From NCBI GenBank assembly GCA_025345505.1, contig JANVCC010000018.1, positions 8,400,998-8,464,997 of the forward strand: a DNA stretch of 64,000 nucleotides, given 5' to 3'. Below, piece after piece: positions 1-10,699 of the stretch (its first letter is position 1; the number at the start of each line of letters is the position of its first letter). The notes beneath the pieces were generated by a model. The model saw only the letters and a program-made list of their open reading frames with translations. It was not told where the DNA came from and made no database searches. Origin of the DNA: Todiramphus chloris collaris. Lineage: Eukaryota; Chordata; Aves; Coraciiformes; Alcedinidae. A program made the position numbers and the translations under genes.

Positions 1-1312
1 TCTTTCATGTTCTAGCAAATTTTAGTCTTATTTTCCATGTAATATATTACAGAAAAGTAAACATAACCGCAGTTATTCAAATTATGCTGCAATTCACTCC
101 ACTTATGAAACATTTGCAATATAATCATTTGAAATCGTGTTAGTTCTATTTTGGCCTCTATTTCAGTCTAGTTATATAATTAGAAATATCGTATTTCATT
201 AAATTGAATTGTGTGGGAGATAACAGGGAATCGGCAACTATCTGGGGCTCAGTGACACTATGGGGCTTTTTTGTTGTGTTTTGTTTTCTATAGTCTTTAT
301 CATCTGAATTCTCACAAATGCCAGAGGGGCTTTTCTTTATAATTTACAGGAAGTATCAGACACAGAGCAGAACTTGTTGTAAAAATTAAATTAAGTGAAA
401 CATTTTAACAAGAAATTCAGAGAACAATATGCCCTGCTCTAATTAAGTGATCATAGAAATAACATTGTCAAGAAACGTGTGTGTTCCTAAATGAAAACCT
501 TTTGCAGATGTAGGACAGAAAAAATGTTCCAGAATTTTAGATTATGCAACTAGCTAAAGCTGCTCTTTTATTAAGTGGTTTTAAAATACATGTATATTTA
601 GCTGCCTATACAGAGATTCTAAATGCACATCTACATCTACACACACCATACATTGCATCATCCACCTCTGGCTCTAAGTTATGCTATTGATACTTTTAGA
701 GCAACTGTCATTATGGCCTACTGATACCTTACCACGTTTATATTGAAACTTTTAGCAGTTCAGTAAGTGACACCAAATTTTGTACTACTCTTCTGCTGGC
801 AGATTTATTGCTCAGGTGGGAAATGAGAATTTATTAAAGGCCCTATGGACAGACAGAATTATTTGTATTCCATTCCTACCCAGGCAAATCCTGGCCCAAA
901 TGAAATCAGTGGCAAAATGTCTGTTGGCCTCAGCAGGAGTGGACTTTGGCCAGTTAGGTGTATAACTTGAGAAGCACTTTGGGATGCTGTAGAACAAAGA
1001 CTATATTATTATCTATAAATATCTACACAAAAGTATCTTTAAAAAACCACACAGACAGGAAATTCAATCACTAACCAGTTCAAGACAGGCCAGAAGGAAG
1101 GTTGTCTGTGCAACACTAACCAGAGCCTCTTTATATATTTTTACCAAGTTTTACCTAGTATCACAGAGAAAGTCTGCCACAGCCAAGAATCCTGGGTTCT
1201 GGTCCCATGCCTTGAACATGGAAAGATACATATACCTCTCATCACCCTTTCCCTCATTTCATTATCCATCCAAGGCATTAAGGGAAACTAAGACCTTGTA
1301 GAAGAAAGCATA
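1..1312. other. Non-coding unique DNA, AT-rich
   Basis: No gene or recognisable repeat is seen. Open frames are short (61 codons at most) and overlap on opposite strands, as expected by chance. Base composition is AT-rich with few CpGs, like most of the window. Confidence 0.6.
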
Positions 1313-1453
1313 TGTTGGAGGTTTGCAAGGCCTGATTGGGAAAAGTCTTGAGCCATCCAATCTGAGTTGAAGATCGACACTGCTTTGAGCAGGAAGTTTC
1401 ACTAGAGACCTCCCAAGGTCTCTTCCAACCTGAGATACTCTCTAATTCTCTGT
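1313..1453 (+). repeat. CR1 LINE, 3' end fragment
   Basis: About 140 bp match the extreme 3' end of CR1 in sense orientation. The order is a segment encoding the end of the ORF (the TTGGAGGTTTGCAAGG region), then the 'GAGCAGGAAGTTTCACTAGAGACCTCC' type region, then CTTCCAACCTGAGA, and a degenerate ATTCT-type tail ending in AATTCTCTG. CR1 copies are nearly always 5'-truncated, so a short 3' piece is normal. Divergence is visible throughout, so it is an old copy. Confidence 0.85.
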
Positions 1454-3753
1454 GCCTAAATTGATATGGCTTTAGGTTGGCATGCTCAACACTGTACCTA
1501 CCCTTTGGTAAATGGTTTATGAGCAACTGGCTTCATCATCATTCTAATATATACTCATAGAAAGAGAGAGAGGTTTTATGGTATGTATGTAAATGCACTG
1601 TCACTTTGATTGCAACCATGAGGCAATAGGCCCCAGTAGCAAACTCAGTCGCAACCAGCAATCTGAATACCCTCTGTCACTAGCCTACCAGTCTTCTGGT
1701 AGCACTGAACATCACATGTATACATAACAGTGTATTTCTGATAAAATCTTTATATCTGCCATTCAACAGTCCAGTTAGAGGTCTGCCAGTGGTTTTGAAT
1801 GCTATTGAACTGGTATGATGAAGGAACATTTCAGTAGTAGGAAATTGAAATAGTGTGGTCAAAGCAAACTAGATCACATCTATCCTTCTTTTAACTGGAG
1901 TTCAAGCAATATGGTAACAAGTCATGGCTGAACTAAGTAGGTGTCAGGGCACATTTGCTAGGAAGCTTGAACTTCTGTCTTTAGAATGACAGTAAGATAT
2001 TACAACAGCTCTTTCAACATGTTTCTATTCCAGCTTTCTTGTCTGCAGGAAATAGCTTTATTCTTAACCATACATAAAACACATAAAAAACATTCCAGCA
2101 ATTGAAATATTCTCAGCCAGTTCTGTGTCTATCCTTTTCAGTGTTATTCATGTCAATTTAGACAGAAATACCCCTTGCTTACCAAACCACGGATGCTTTC
2201 CCAGCATGCAAGAACTGACCACAAAAGCATGCTATCATTCTTACCCTTTATATTCCAACAGTGTGACTTTGGTAGCTGTTAGGAGAATAAACATCAACAT
2301 TAGGCCTTCTCAGAATGTCTGGAGAGGTATCATCTGCTAGTCTGGGCACTGGAAGAGTGAGAGGATTAAACACACTGATCAGTAGTACCACCAACAAGTT
2401 ATGGAAGTAAGAAAGGTCATGAGAGATGTTTACACACTACACTTCTGTTGTGAAGAATCAGCCAGGTGTTTGCTATGAGCGGAGAACCACTACAAGTTAT
2501 AACCTCAATTTGATTTCCCAGTGAATACTTTCAAGAGGACATATTAGAAACATTCTTGAATTTATGAACAAATCTATGTTGCCTTTGGGACTCAAGGAGC
2601 AAGTTCTGGTCTATGAACAAATGATATGACCTAGTTCAAATGTCACATAGCCTTTAGGAAATAGGACTTGGAACAGCTCTTTTTTCAGAGTCCAAGTTTT
2701 CTTAAAGAGGGAGCCGAAAGTGATATGTAGTATAGATATCTGGGGGACCTGAGACTTTGTCTGAAGCAAGAAGCAAACCAAATGGACAGCAGAGAGAGCG
2801 TACAGAATGAAAATGCTCACTATTTCTACCTTAGAAATGGCATGTTTGTGTACTCAGAGAAAGCCACTGGGGTGTGTAAAGATGGTCTTAATCAAGGAGA
2901 TGCATGGGGAAAAGTAACAAACCTGCATGGCTTTGAGTACTGCCTGTATCTTTCATAATTACTCTATGGAAGTCATAATGAAAGAGACTGGACACTTCTG
3001 GGCTCCTAGGCAACCTGGTTACTCTTACAGAGTCAATATTTTACTCTTTTTATGTACAGCTTTGGCTAAGCAAATAGTTAGCCTATCCCCACACATTTCC
3101 TGTGTTAGCAGTACCTCTGCCACAGTTAAGAAGTATTTTAATATTGTTGCTAAGTAGAGGAAAAAAGTGAAGGTATAAGTACTCATTATTTTGCAGTACT
3201 ACCTTTTATGATATTTGCAAAACTTTATTTCTAAAAAGCTTGATAGTGATTTTTTTCAGAACTGTTGTCTGTAAAAGGTGCTTTATGGATGCTGTTGTAT
3301 TCAACTCTACCACTTCTCTGAAAGCACTGGCAATTATAGCTCTATTGGTAGGTTTCATGTAATATACTGTTTTGTCACCAGTTTCTTAAATACCCCTACA
3401 TGGCACTCACCAGTGACTCTGCTATTTGTTTCTTTTCCTTCTAAAACCTTTAATATTCTTACATTTTAAATCAGTGCCTAGCCTGTGAGGCTGTTAAGAT
3501 CCACAGCCGGTAACAAGATACTATTAGACCCCTATGCTAAGGCAAGTGAATCAAGCTTCTGCTTTTAGACAGAAAATCCCTGTTTCCCAGGTACAGGTTC
3601 ACTCCCTCACACTTCACACTTCTTTTGAGTCAGCATCACATTATGCTGAAATAAAAAGGAAGTGGAGATGGTGGTATCCTGGTTTGAGTGAGAACAGAAC
3701 TAATTCTGTTCAGTGACTTTACTTTTCATCTCAGTTCTTCTAACTAACTGCAC
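1454..3753. other. Non-coding unique DNA
   Basis: No gene or named repeat is recognised. A 71-codon frame (2125-2340) and a 76-codon frame (2927-3157) have no family resemblance and no exon-like context. The stretch just left of the LTR (3490-3750) is slightly less AT-rich but was not assigned. Confidence 0.55.
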
Positions 3754-4479
3754 TGTCTGAAGTTACCAGTCTGTTCTCATAGACGGTGCCTGCTTCCAGC
3801 AGTGATAACACCCCATGTTTAGAGTTACTACCAAGGATTGGTGTGCAGACCAAGGTCACTGCTGGATCTTGTGTACCATGCTGGGGGGTGCAGAAAAGTG
3901 AAAAGCTGCACCTGCAGGGAGGAGTGGACAGGACAGGTGACCCTAAACTGACCAACGAGGGATTCCATCCCATATACGTCTCATTCAGCATAAAGCTGAG
4001 GGATCTGAGGGGTCTTTGTCTCTTCTCCCCTCTTGGACTGCTTTGCCAGCTTTGCTTGGCCTGGCTCAGGTCCTCTTTCAGTTCCTTCCGTGGAGCACCC
4101 AAGGAGGACTCTGTCCATTCTTCCTTTGATCCCAGTCGGTGTGTTCCTGAACCTGGTACCAGAATCCAGCTCCTGAACACAGCTCCCATCTGCTGCAGGG
4201 CCCAGTCTGGGACTCCCCCGGTGCCTGCTCCACAGCATCAGTGGTGATGGTGATGGAATTACCATCAGGGGGGTTGGGTTCCATACTGGTTTGTATATAT
4301 TTGTATATATTACATTATTATTATTTTCACTTTCATTAAAGCTGTTCTAGTTTCCTTTTCTAATAGCTAAGTCTCTGTCCCTCATTCTCTTTCTCTTCCC
4401 CTTTGGGGAGGGAGGGGGGGTTAACAGAGAGCGTCTGCTATAGGTCTAAGGGGCCATCCTGACCCTAAACCGTGACACA
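3754..4479 (+). mobile_element. Solo LTR fossil, avian ERVL-like endogenous retrovirus
   Basis: This is an isolated long terminal repeat of a class III (ERVL-like) avian retrovirus, with no coding interior beside it. Parts in order are a U3-like region with the GATAACACCCCATGTTT and CTAAACTGACCAACGAGGG segments, a CATAAAG box near 3989, a GC-richer central part, a TTTGTATATATTTGTATATA stretch near 4290, the polyadenylation-type signal ATTAAA near 4335, a pyrimidine tract followed by a G run near 4410, and an end in TAAACCGTGACACA. The left edge (TGTCTG) is approximate and I could not find clean target-site duplications. It is broken and old. Several 94 to 153-codon frames on both strands here are chance readings of the GC-richer LTR. 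The family name comes from memory of bird LTRs, not a search. Confidence 0.75.
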
Positions 4480-6659
4480 GTGGTATCACTGTCTCTGAAG
4501 TTCAGCATAGGTGTTCATTTATTTCAGGATTACTACCTTTGAATCTTCTTAGAGACATTGATAACAGAAAGGTCTCACAAACACCTCCTACCTCTGTGTT
4601 GTATGACTCTTCAAACAGACATTTCACATTGTCAGCAGGCTGTTTGTCTCTCCATAATGGTCTTTCTCAGTTGTTACTGTATTTGTTTCTTTAACAAGCT
4701 TTTGTTTTTCTCTATGGTAATGACTGGCTTACAACTACTTGCAAACAATATGGAAAGTTATGCAAAAGTATTTAATTTTAAAACTGCAGAACAGAAAACC
4801 AGCCAAATTTGAAGGAACACACATCCTTCACACATAGCCCATATACGCAAAGCTATGAAGTCAATTGCGTTACAGCAATACAAACCCCACCTCGTCTCTC
4901 TCTCAGACACAGCTGTCTATATATGCACACAACCATGCAAACAGACATACATGTACACTGTACATTAGCATCAAGTTAAAAGCCTAAAGCTAATCCTTAA
5001 TCCTTAGGTCATCCCCTTCATTTCAGCACATGAGGCAGCCAAGTCTTCCCAACATGTCTGTTAGCAGTTAGCTGATGTAGCTCTTCCCATTCAAGTCACA
5101 TTAATTCAGAATCTTCATCAATGATGTTCCACCAAATTCATCATCTAAAGCTTAAATATTTTGTTTAAACACAAAATCAGAAATTGATTTGATGTAATAT
5201 TTTGTGAAGTGATTTGGTTGACCTTATTAAACATTGGCCAATTCCTCCTCCAAAAGAATTGAACTGAAATTTTCCAGTCCTTTTAGAAACACAGTTTTGT
5301 TTTTAAAAGTTTGTTGATACTTTGCTAGCCCAGTAACAACCTGGTGACTTCTTTGTGGCCATGTGATCTATATGTCATCTGGACTTCTATGTCTTGCCTC
5401 TTAAGGTTTCCACTGAATGAACACATCTTTCTGCTGTTCACAAACCTTCTTCATATAAACCGCATGTCTGATTACCCCTGCAACATATTACCCTTTACAG
5501 AGAGAGGATCTTGGTTTAATAGCCCACATTCTGGATTGGGGTTCAGTTCATGCATCCATTGCATGATTTTCTCATATATTAGTTTCCTAGCAGTAAAATG
5601 GGACTTATTCTTTCTCTGCTTTGAAATGAAGTTGTCAGAACAATAACAATTCATGACCTGGAGATAATCTAATAACTCTAATGGTGCTGAAGACCATGAA
5701 GTAGATAGACACACTGTAACAAGAAATGAAGACATATGTATTGATTTCTCTCTCCTATCACTGTATTTATTGTTTTAGAAACTTGGAGTTGATTTCATTT
5801 TCTAAATCACTCAGAAACACTCTAGTCCACCCCAAAACCATCATACATACCAGGCATCAAACATATAACACTCTCATACAGATAAATGATCCGAGGAATG
5901 GACTCAACGGCTGCTAGCAGTTAATTTATATCGTGGTTTCACCATAAACTTTTAACTTTGGAAATAATCTGCCACCCGTTTCAATTTTTGGCTGCCACAT
6001 AATGCACCTTTGTGAAGTCACTTTTCTGTCTAATAGAGATGTTTCTTTTTACGGGTGAACATTTGTTTAAAAATAACAAATAGTTATCTCATTTACCGTT
6101 CACAAAAAGTACGCCACTTAACCGAATGTAACCAAGCCCCATTTCATCTGGTTTAATGTTTAGCAAGGCATGCAAACTAGTTGATATTACAGGAAGAAGA
6201 TGATTTATTTAATAAAATTACATTACATTTTTTTCCATTAAAAACCCAAACAATTGTAACAAAAAAAATTGTTTAAAATAGGAAAGCATAGCCTGCAAAG
6301 ATTGATACTGAAAAGTCAGCACATACTGGAAAGTCTGATGCTAAGCTCAGCTGCCTCTTCACCCTGTCTCCACTTCTGCTCTGTGCCTGGTGCGCAGCCA
6401 GTCTCCATTTCTGAAGTCGAGTACTCCCATAGTGATTACTGATATCCACCATAATGTAGTTAGCAGATACCCCGTTTGTTCCACTGTGGATAAGTTTGCA
6501 ACAGAACATTTTTAAGCACACTTTTTTCCTTTGGGGAGGATAAAGTTTAGGATACATATGTATATAAATATGCAATATGCAATGTCTAATATATATATAT
6601 ATATTTACATGTTATATCTGCCTATTTGTATTCTCCTTGTGGGCAAGAAGTGGAACAGG
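4480..6659. other. Non-coding unique DNA with a TA microsatellite
   Basis: No gene is recognised. Frames of 84 to 100 codons at 4558-4812, 5344-5646 and 6273-6575 resemble no family that I know. The part at 6050-6240 is very AT-rich with several homeodomain-type TTTAAT/ATTA words. It ends with the TA run listed separately. Confidence 0.55.
6588..6606. repeat. (TA)n microsatellite
   Basis: A run of alternating T and A of about 9 units lies immediately upstream of the old CR1 copy. It is short and simple; length variation between individuals would be expected. Confidence 0.9.
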
Positions 6660-7267
6660 AGTCAACAGTATGGTCTTCTGCCCAAGAAGGCTAAGTGTAT
6701 ATTGAGAAGTTGTAGCTAGCATGTCAGGGAAGAGATCCTTCTCTGTGTGGCATTTTTGAGACCACATCTGGATTACTGTGTCTGGTTTGGGGATCCCCAA
6801 TGAAAGACAGACACGGACGTACCAGAGTCCAGCAGTGGCTGGTAACCTAGTCAGTGGGCTGGAGTACACACTGTGCAACCAAGATTGAGACAGATGTGTT
6901 TGTTGGGTCTTAAGAGGAAAAGGCTGAGGGGAAATATTATTGCTGTCTTCCATGACCCATTTCGTGGTTATAGAGAGGACAGAGTCAAGGTCTTCCCAGA
7001 GTGAAAAGACAAAAAGCAATAGATAGAACTCATATAAAGGAAAAGAAGAAGTAACGCTGTGAGTGATCAAACATCAGCATCGATCCCAGAGAGGTTGTGG
7101 AATCTCCCACTTTGGAGATGTTGAGAATTCAGATGAGCACAGTCACAAGCAACTACATCTGATTTCAAAGTTCAATGTAACTTCAAAGTTAGCCCTACTT
7201 TGTATAGGGTGTTGGATCAAAATATCTTCAGAAATACCTTCCACCCTGAATTATTCAGTTTCATGGT
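6660..7267 (+). repeat. CR1 LINE, old 5'-truncated copy
   Basis: A strongly diverged CR1 in sense orientation. Recognisable landmarks in order are GCCCAAGAAGGCTAAG (the 'AKKA' region of the ORF), ACCACATCTGGATTACTGTGTC (the 'PHLDYCV' region; given here in translation because it is the most conserved block), AGAGGAAAAGGCTGAGGGGAAAT (the 'KRRLRGN' region), CCCAGAGAGGTTGTGGAATC (the 'PREVVES' region) and a 3' end with CCTTCCACCCTGAATTATTC. It belongs to the subtype reading 'GNIIAVFHDPF' after KRRLRG, which differs from the 'GDLI..FQYLK' subtype at 9.2 and 30.6 kb. The 152-codon frame antisense to it (6612-7070) is a chance frame. Confidence 0.85.
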
Positions 7268-8490
7268 AGGACCTAAACCCTGTAAGCACCCCAAAAAAGT
7301 GAAAGGCCATGAGTTCACATGTATTTGATGGTAGAGATTCTTCAAATGAAAGCTTACTTATGGATGCTGCAGTCACAGGAAATTCCTCCAGCAGAACTCA
7401 CAATCAACCATGCAACACAAATGTGTATTAAATCTGGCACTTCTTGTGCTCCCAAAACTATTTAGCGTAATGTAAGTGGAGGAAGTTCACGCTTCCCACT
7501 CACACCAAAAGTCACAGAAAATTGCCCTAGATGACATTTTGTGGTCACAGACTCCCTGCTTTGCCACTGTTTATCTTCAACACATGTAGAAACTGGTTTT
7601 GGGAAAAGATAAAACAATAAATGTGATCTTTTCTTTTGACGTAATGCATTCCTCTTACTCATTAGATGCCTTTTTGAGATTAATCTAAGAATGTTGCTCT
7701 TGCAGTCAACCAGATGAGGCTTCTTTTTTTCTTTTGGGGAAGGGAGGGGTGGGATGTCTACAATTTTTTTGTCTACAGCAACACTGATACTTTATGCAGT
7801 TGGGCTTTTGTTCTTAAAATAAACACATAAACTTGGCTTAAATAAGAAGTAGTAGAATTTGTTTATTAGATTCCATTTGTGATTAGGAGGTTTGCTCTGT
7901 GTGACATGACCACACTTTCCCCACATATTTTGGAGGACAAGAATGGCATGTGCTATGATGCTAAGGACTTCAGAAATGCTGAGGATGCCTTTTAAATTAC
8001 ATTTACTGCTTTGTGTTTCTCCAATCAAAGAGGCACTATAAGAAAGCAAGAAGACTCTGAGCAAGACAAGCAGCCTGTGCCAAATTAATTTTATCTCTGA
8101 GCTTGTCTTCTAATACCATGTTGTGAAGCACAGGTTTTTGGGGATTGTGCCCTCTGGGAAAAAAAAGTACACAAAAAAGACCATTCATGCACACTCGCCC
8201 ATCTTTCTCGTTGTGTCTGCAGCACTGCAATATGTACAACTGCAATGTGCACACCAGATTTTGGCAACCTTTTTCAGAGGGCTGTAATTGCTTGAATCCC
8301 TTGTATTCAAAGTTGTTTATGTCCTTTTCATGGCCCTTCAGATACTGCTCTAGAAATGTCTGGTAGAAAGTCATGCAGAATTTCTCCATATTCTACCCTT
8401 TGTTTAAGTCACTGATCTGGATGCCAAAAGGAACAGTGAGTGACTGTCAGACCATGCTTCTGTTTGTTAATTACTTTCACAGAAACAGTA
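7268..8490. other. Non-coding unique DNA
   Basis: No repeat or exon is recognised. The longest frame is 117 codons on the minus strand (8036-8389), starting with ATGGAG in a fair Kozak context. Its translation contains no domain that I know, and frames of that length are expected by chance in a window this size. Confidence 0.55.
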
Positions 8491-8748
8491 TCACAGAATG
8501 GTTGAGATTGGAAGGGACATCTGGAAGTCATCTTCTCCAAGCCTCCTGCTGAAGCAGGGACACTGAGACCCAGTTGCCCAGCACCATGTCTAAATGGCTT
8601 TTGAATATCTCCAAGGAGGGAGGCTCCACAACCTCCTTGGACAAGCAGTGACAGTGCTTGGTCACCCTCACAGTGAAAAAACATTTCCTGATGTTCAGAG
8701 GGAACCATCTGTGTTTCAGTTGTGCCCATTGCCCCTGGGCCTATCAGT
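8491..8748 (-). repeat. CR1 LINE, 3' fragment, antisense
   Basis: Read on the minus strand this ends in the CR1 3' terminus: TCACAGAATGGTTGAGATTG on the plus strand is the reverse complement of the CR1 tail and is followed by GGAAGGGACATCTGGAAGTC. It continues through CCTCCTTGGACAAGC and TGAAAAAACATTTCCTGATG, which reverse-complement to the 'FFTVRVTKHW' region. About 258 bp, truncated at its 5' side near 8748. It belongs to the group with a 'CCTGCTGAAGCAGG' 3' UTR. Confidence 0.9.
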
Positions 8749-9233
8749 TAAAGGGGACGCAACACTTCTGCAGTGAACTAAGGAAATGGAAGCTGACTGC
8801 TGCATTTTGTTCCAGTGTCCAACTGAAGCGCATAGCAAAAGACAGTCCCTGGCAAAATCTCTGGTTCATGTCAGGGAGAGAAAGATGTGAGTCTTGCAGT
8901 TTACACTGAAACGTCCTCAGTGCCATCAGTAAGTTGTGGATTCAGGGTTCAGAAGCGGATGTGTATTTAATGCCAAAGGTGTGAAATACTACCTTCAGTC
9001 AACTTTAAAAGCATTTCTCTTCCAGAATTTAGCCTTCAAACCCACACATCTTGGCAGTAAGCAGCAGCACAAGTCTTTACAACTGGTCAGTGGATAGGAT
9101 CTGTTGCTTTTAATTGTCCTTTAACCTGTGCTGACCTGTTCTTTAAATTGCTGCTACAGCTACTTAATTTCCCTTCCCACTATTATCTGCTGTTCTTCAT
9201 TATTATTACTATGATTATTTCATTATTAGCATG
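8749..9233. other. Non-coding spacer between two CR1 copies
   Basis: About 485 bp with no recognised repeat or gene. It lies between a minus-strand CR1 and a plus-strand CR1, so the two insertions point away from this spacer at their 3' ends. Confidence 0.55.
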
Positions 9234-9873
9234 TTGTTTGACGAGAAGCTCAACATGAGCCGGCAGTGAGCTCATGCGGCTCAGAAGGCCAACCATATCC
9301 TAGGATACATTCCCCTTTACTCTGCTCTTGTGAGACTCCAACTCAACTACTGTGTCCAGTTCTGGTGTCCCCACCATAAGAGGGACATAGATCTGTTGGA
9401 ATAAGTCCAGAGGAGAGCCACAAAGATGATCCAGGGGCTGGAGCTCCTCTGCTACGAGGATAGGCTGAGGGAGCCGGGATTGTTCAGCCTGGAGAAGAGA
9501 AGACTCCGTCGGCACCTTATAACTGCCTTCCAGTTCCTGAAGGGAACCTGCAGGAAGGCTGGAGAGGGACTCTTTCCAAGAGTGTCCGGCAATAGGATGA
9601 GGGGAAATGGTTTTAAACTGAGGGAAAATAGGTTTAGATTGGATCTTAGGAGAAAGTTCTTCATTAAAAGGGTGGTGAGACTGTGGAATAGATTGCCCAG
9701 AGAGGCTGTGGATGCCCCCTCCCTGCAGGTGTTCAAGGCCAGGTTGGACAAGGCCTTGAGCAACCCAGTCTAGTGGAGAGGTGTCCCTGCCCATGGTGGG
9801 GAGGTTGGATTAGATGATCTCTAAGGTCCCTTACAGCTTAAGCCATTCAATCATTCTATGATTTTATGATGAT
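9234..9873 (+). repeat. CR1 LINE, 5'-truncated copy with RT C-terminal ORF
   Basis: A sense CR1 copy of about 640 bp. The plus-strand frame at 9426-9773 reads through the C-terminal part of the CR1 ORF2 protein, including [32 protein letters not shown] and [18 protein letters not shown], the standard end of the CR1 polyprotein. The 3' UTR ends in CATTCTATGATTTTATGATG. Compared with the copy at 30.6 kb, about 40 bp between the 'ILGYI' and 'PLYSALV' regions are missing near 9304, so the reading frame is disturbed there. This is among the better preserved copies in the window. It cannot move by itself because the endonuclease and RT core are absent. Confidence 0.93.
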
Positions 9874-9959
9874 CATTTATTTGTTTTTCTCAAGTTGTGG
9901 AAAATAGCCATGCTGGAGTGACACACCAGCCCTGGTGATGTCATGATCATGGCACAGAA

Positions 9960-10650
9960 GGCAGCCACCAGCTCCTAGCATCACTTTGGTGATGCAGCAT
10001 CCATGTGAAAGGATGCAGACATTGGTGGTGGCCATGTCACAGACAGGATGGTGACACAGCTAGCTCCAACAGGTATAAAAAGGGCTGTGCCAGATCAGGC
10101 TGGCACATGAGTTGGTAGGCTGTCCAGGTGAACAAGGGTAGGAAGAGGAGGGCAGATCACAACAGAGTGGCTGCTCCACCTTTGTTGCTTTTCCTATGCA
10201 TTATCACACACAGGGATGCAACCAGACCACAGCATGTACCTGTCCTCTCCCTCTGGAGAGCTGTCCAAGCTCTACAGAGCAGATAGGTACCCCATCTGTA
10301 CCCCATCATGGTCTTGCAAGGAGCTGGAAGATCTCCAGAGCCATGGGCAGAAGGAGCTCACTGCTCTTTTACCCTGAACAGCCAAGGACTGTCTTGGCAC
10401 CACATGATCTCTTGGCATCATCCCTGGTGATGAAATGGCCTTGTCACAGTGGTCAGAACACTGGGGGTGGCCCATGTTACAGTGGAGTGAGTGGCATGAG
10501 TGGCCTGGGAAGGGTGTGTCCTGGTCAAAGAGACATGGGATGGACAACCTTGACATGAGGCTGGGAGAACACCAGGCAGGGAGGCAAGGGCCCTTCATGG
10601 AGATAAAGCGTGGCTGCTCCAGTTGCCAATTCTCCTGTCCTTTGACAGCC
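9960..10650. repeat. Unclassified GC-richer block, two diverged copies about 440 bp apart
   Basis: Three pairs of similar segments recur with nearly constant spacing. CATCACTTTGGTGATG near 9979 pairs with CATCATCCCTGGTGATG near 10416 (offset about 437). GGTGGTGGCCATGTCACAG at 10024-10042 pairs with GGGGGTGGCCCATGTTACAG at 10463-10482 (offset about 440). GTGGCTGCTCCA at 10167-10178 pairs with the same 12 bases at 10610-10621 (offset 443). This suggests an ancient tandem duplication, or two related terminal repeats of an unidentified element. The first copy has a TATAAAAAGGG box at 10074-10084 that the second lacks. The block starts right after a CR1 3' end and is clearly richer in G and C than its flanks. 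I do not recognise the family. Confidence 0.5.
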
Positions 10651-10699
10651 AGAGCTCTGGATATGTGAGTGAGACCACAGCCTCTGTCACTCAGTTGAA

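Noticed and set aside
3740-4284. Overlapping 68 to 153-codon frames on both strands, as coding sequence
   Set aside because: They lie inside the ERVL-like LTR, where low stop frequency follows from GC-richer composition. Frames on opposite strands and in several phases are equally open.
6612-7070. 152-codon minus-strand frame
   Set aside because: It is antisense to an old CR1 copy, and its translation does not resemble any protein.
8036-8389. 117-codon minus-strand frame starting with ATG in a fair context, as a possible small gene
   Set aside because: The translation shows no recognisable domain, no signal or repeat pattern and no neighbouring exon-like features. In about 128,000 codon positions of AT-rich DNA, several frames of this length are expected by chance.
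9300-9794. 164-codon minus-strand frame
   Set aside because: It is the antisense shadow of the CR1 ORF2 C-terminus at 9426-9773.
10196-10598. Frames of 108 and 120 codons on opposite strands
   Set aside because: They fall in the GC-richer duplicated block, are open on both strands and show no domain. Composition explains them.
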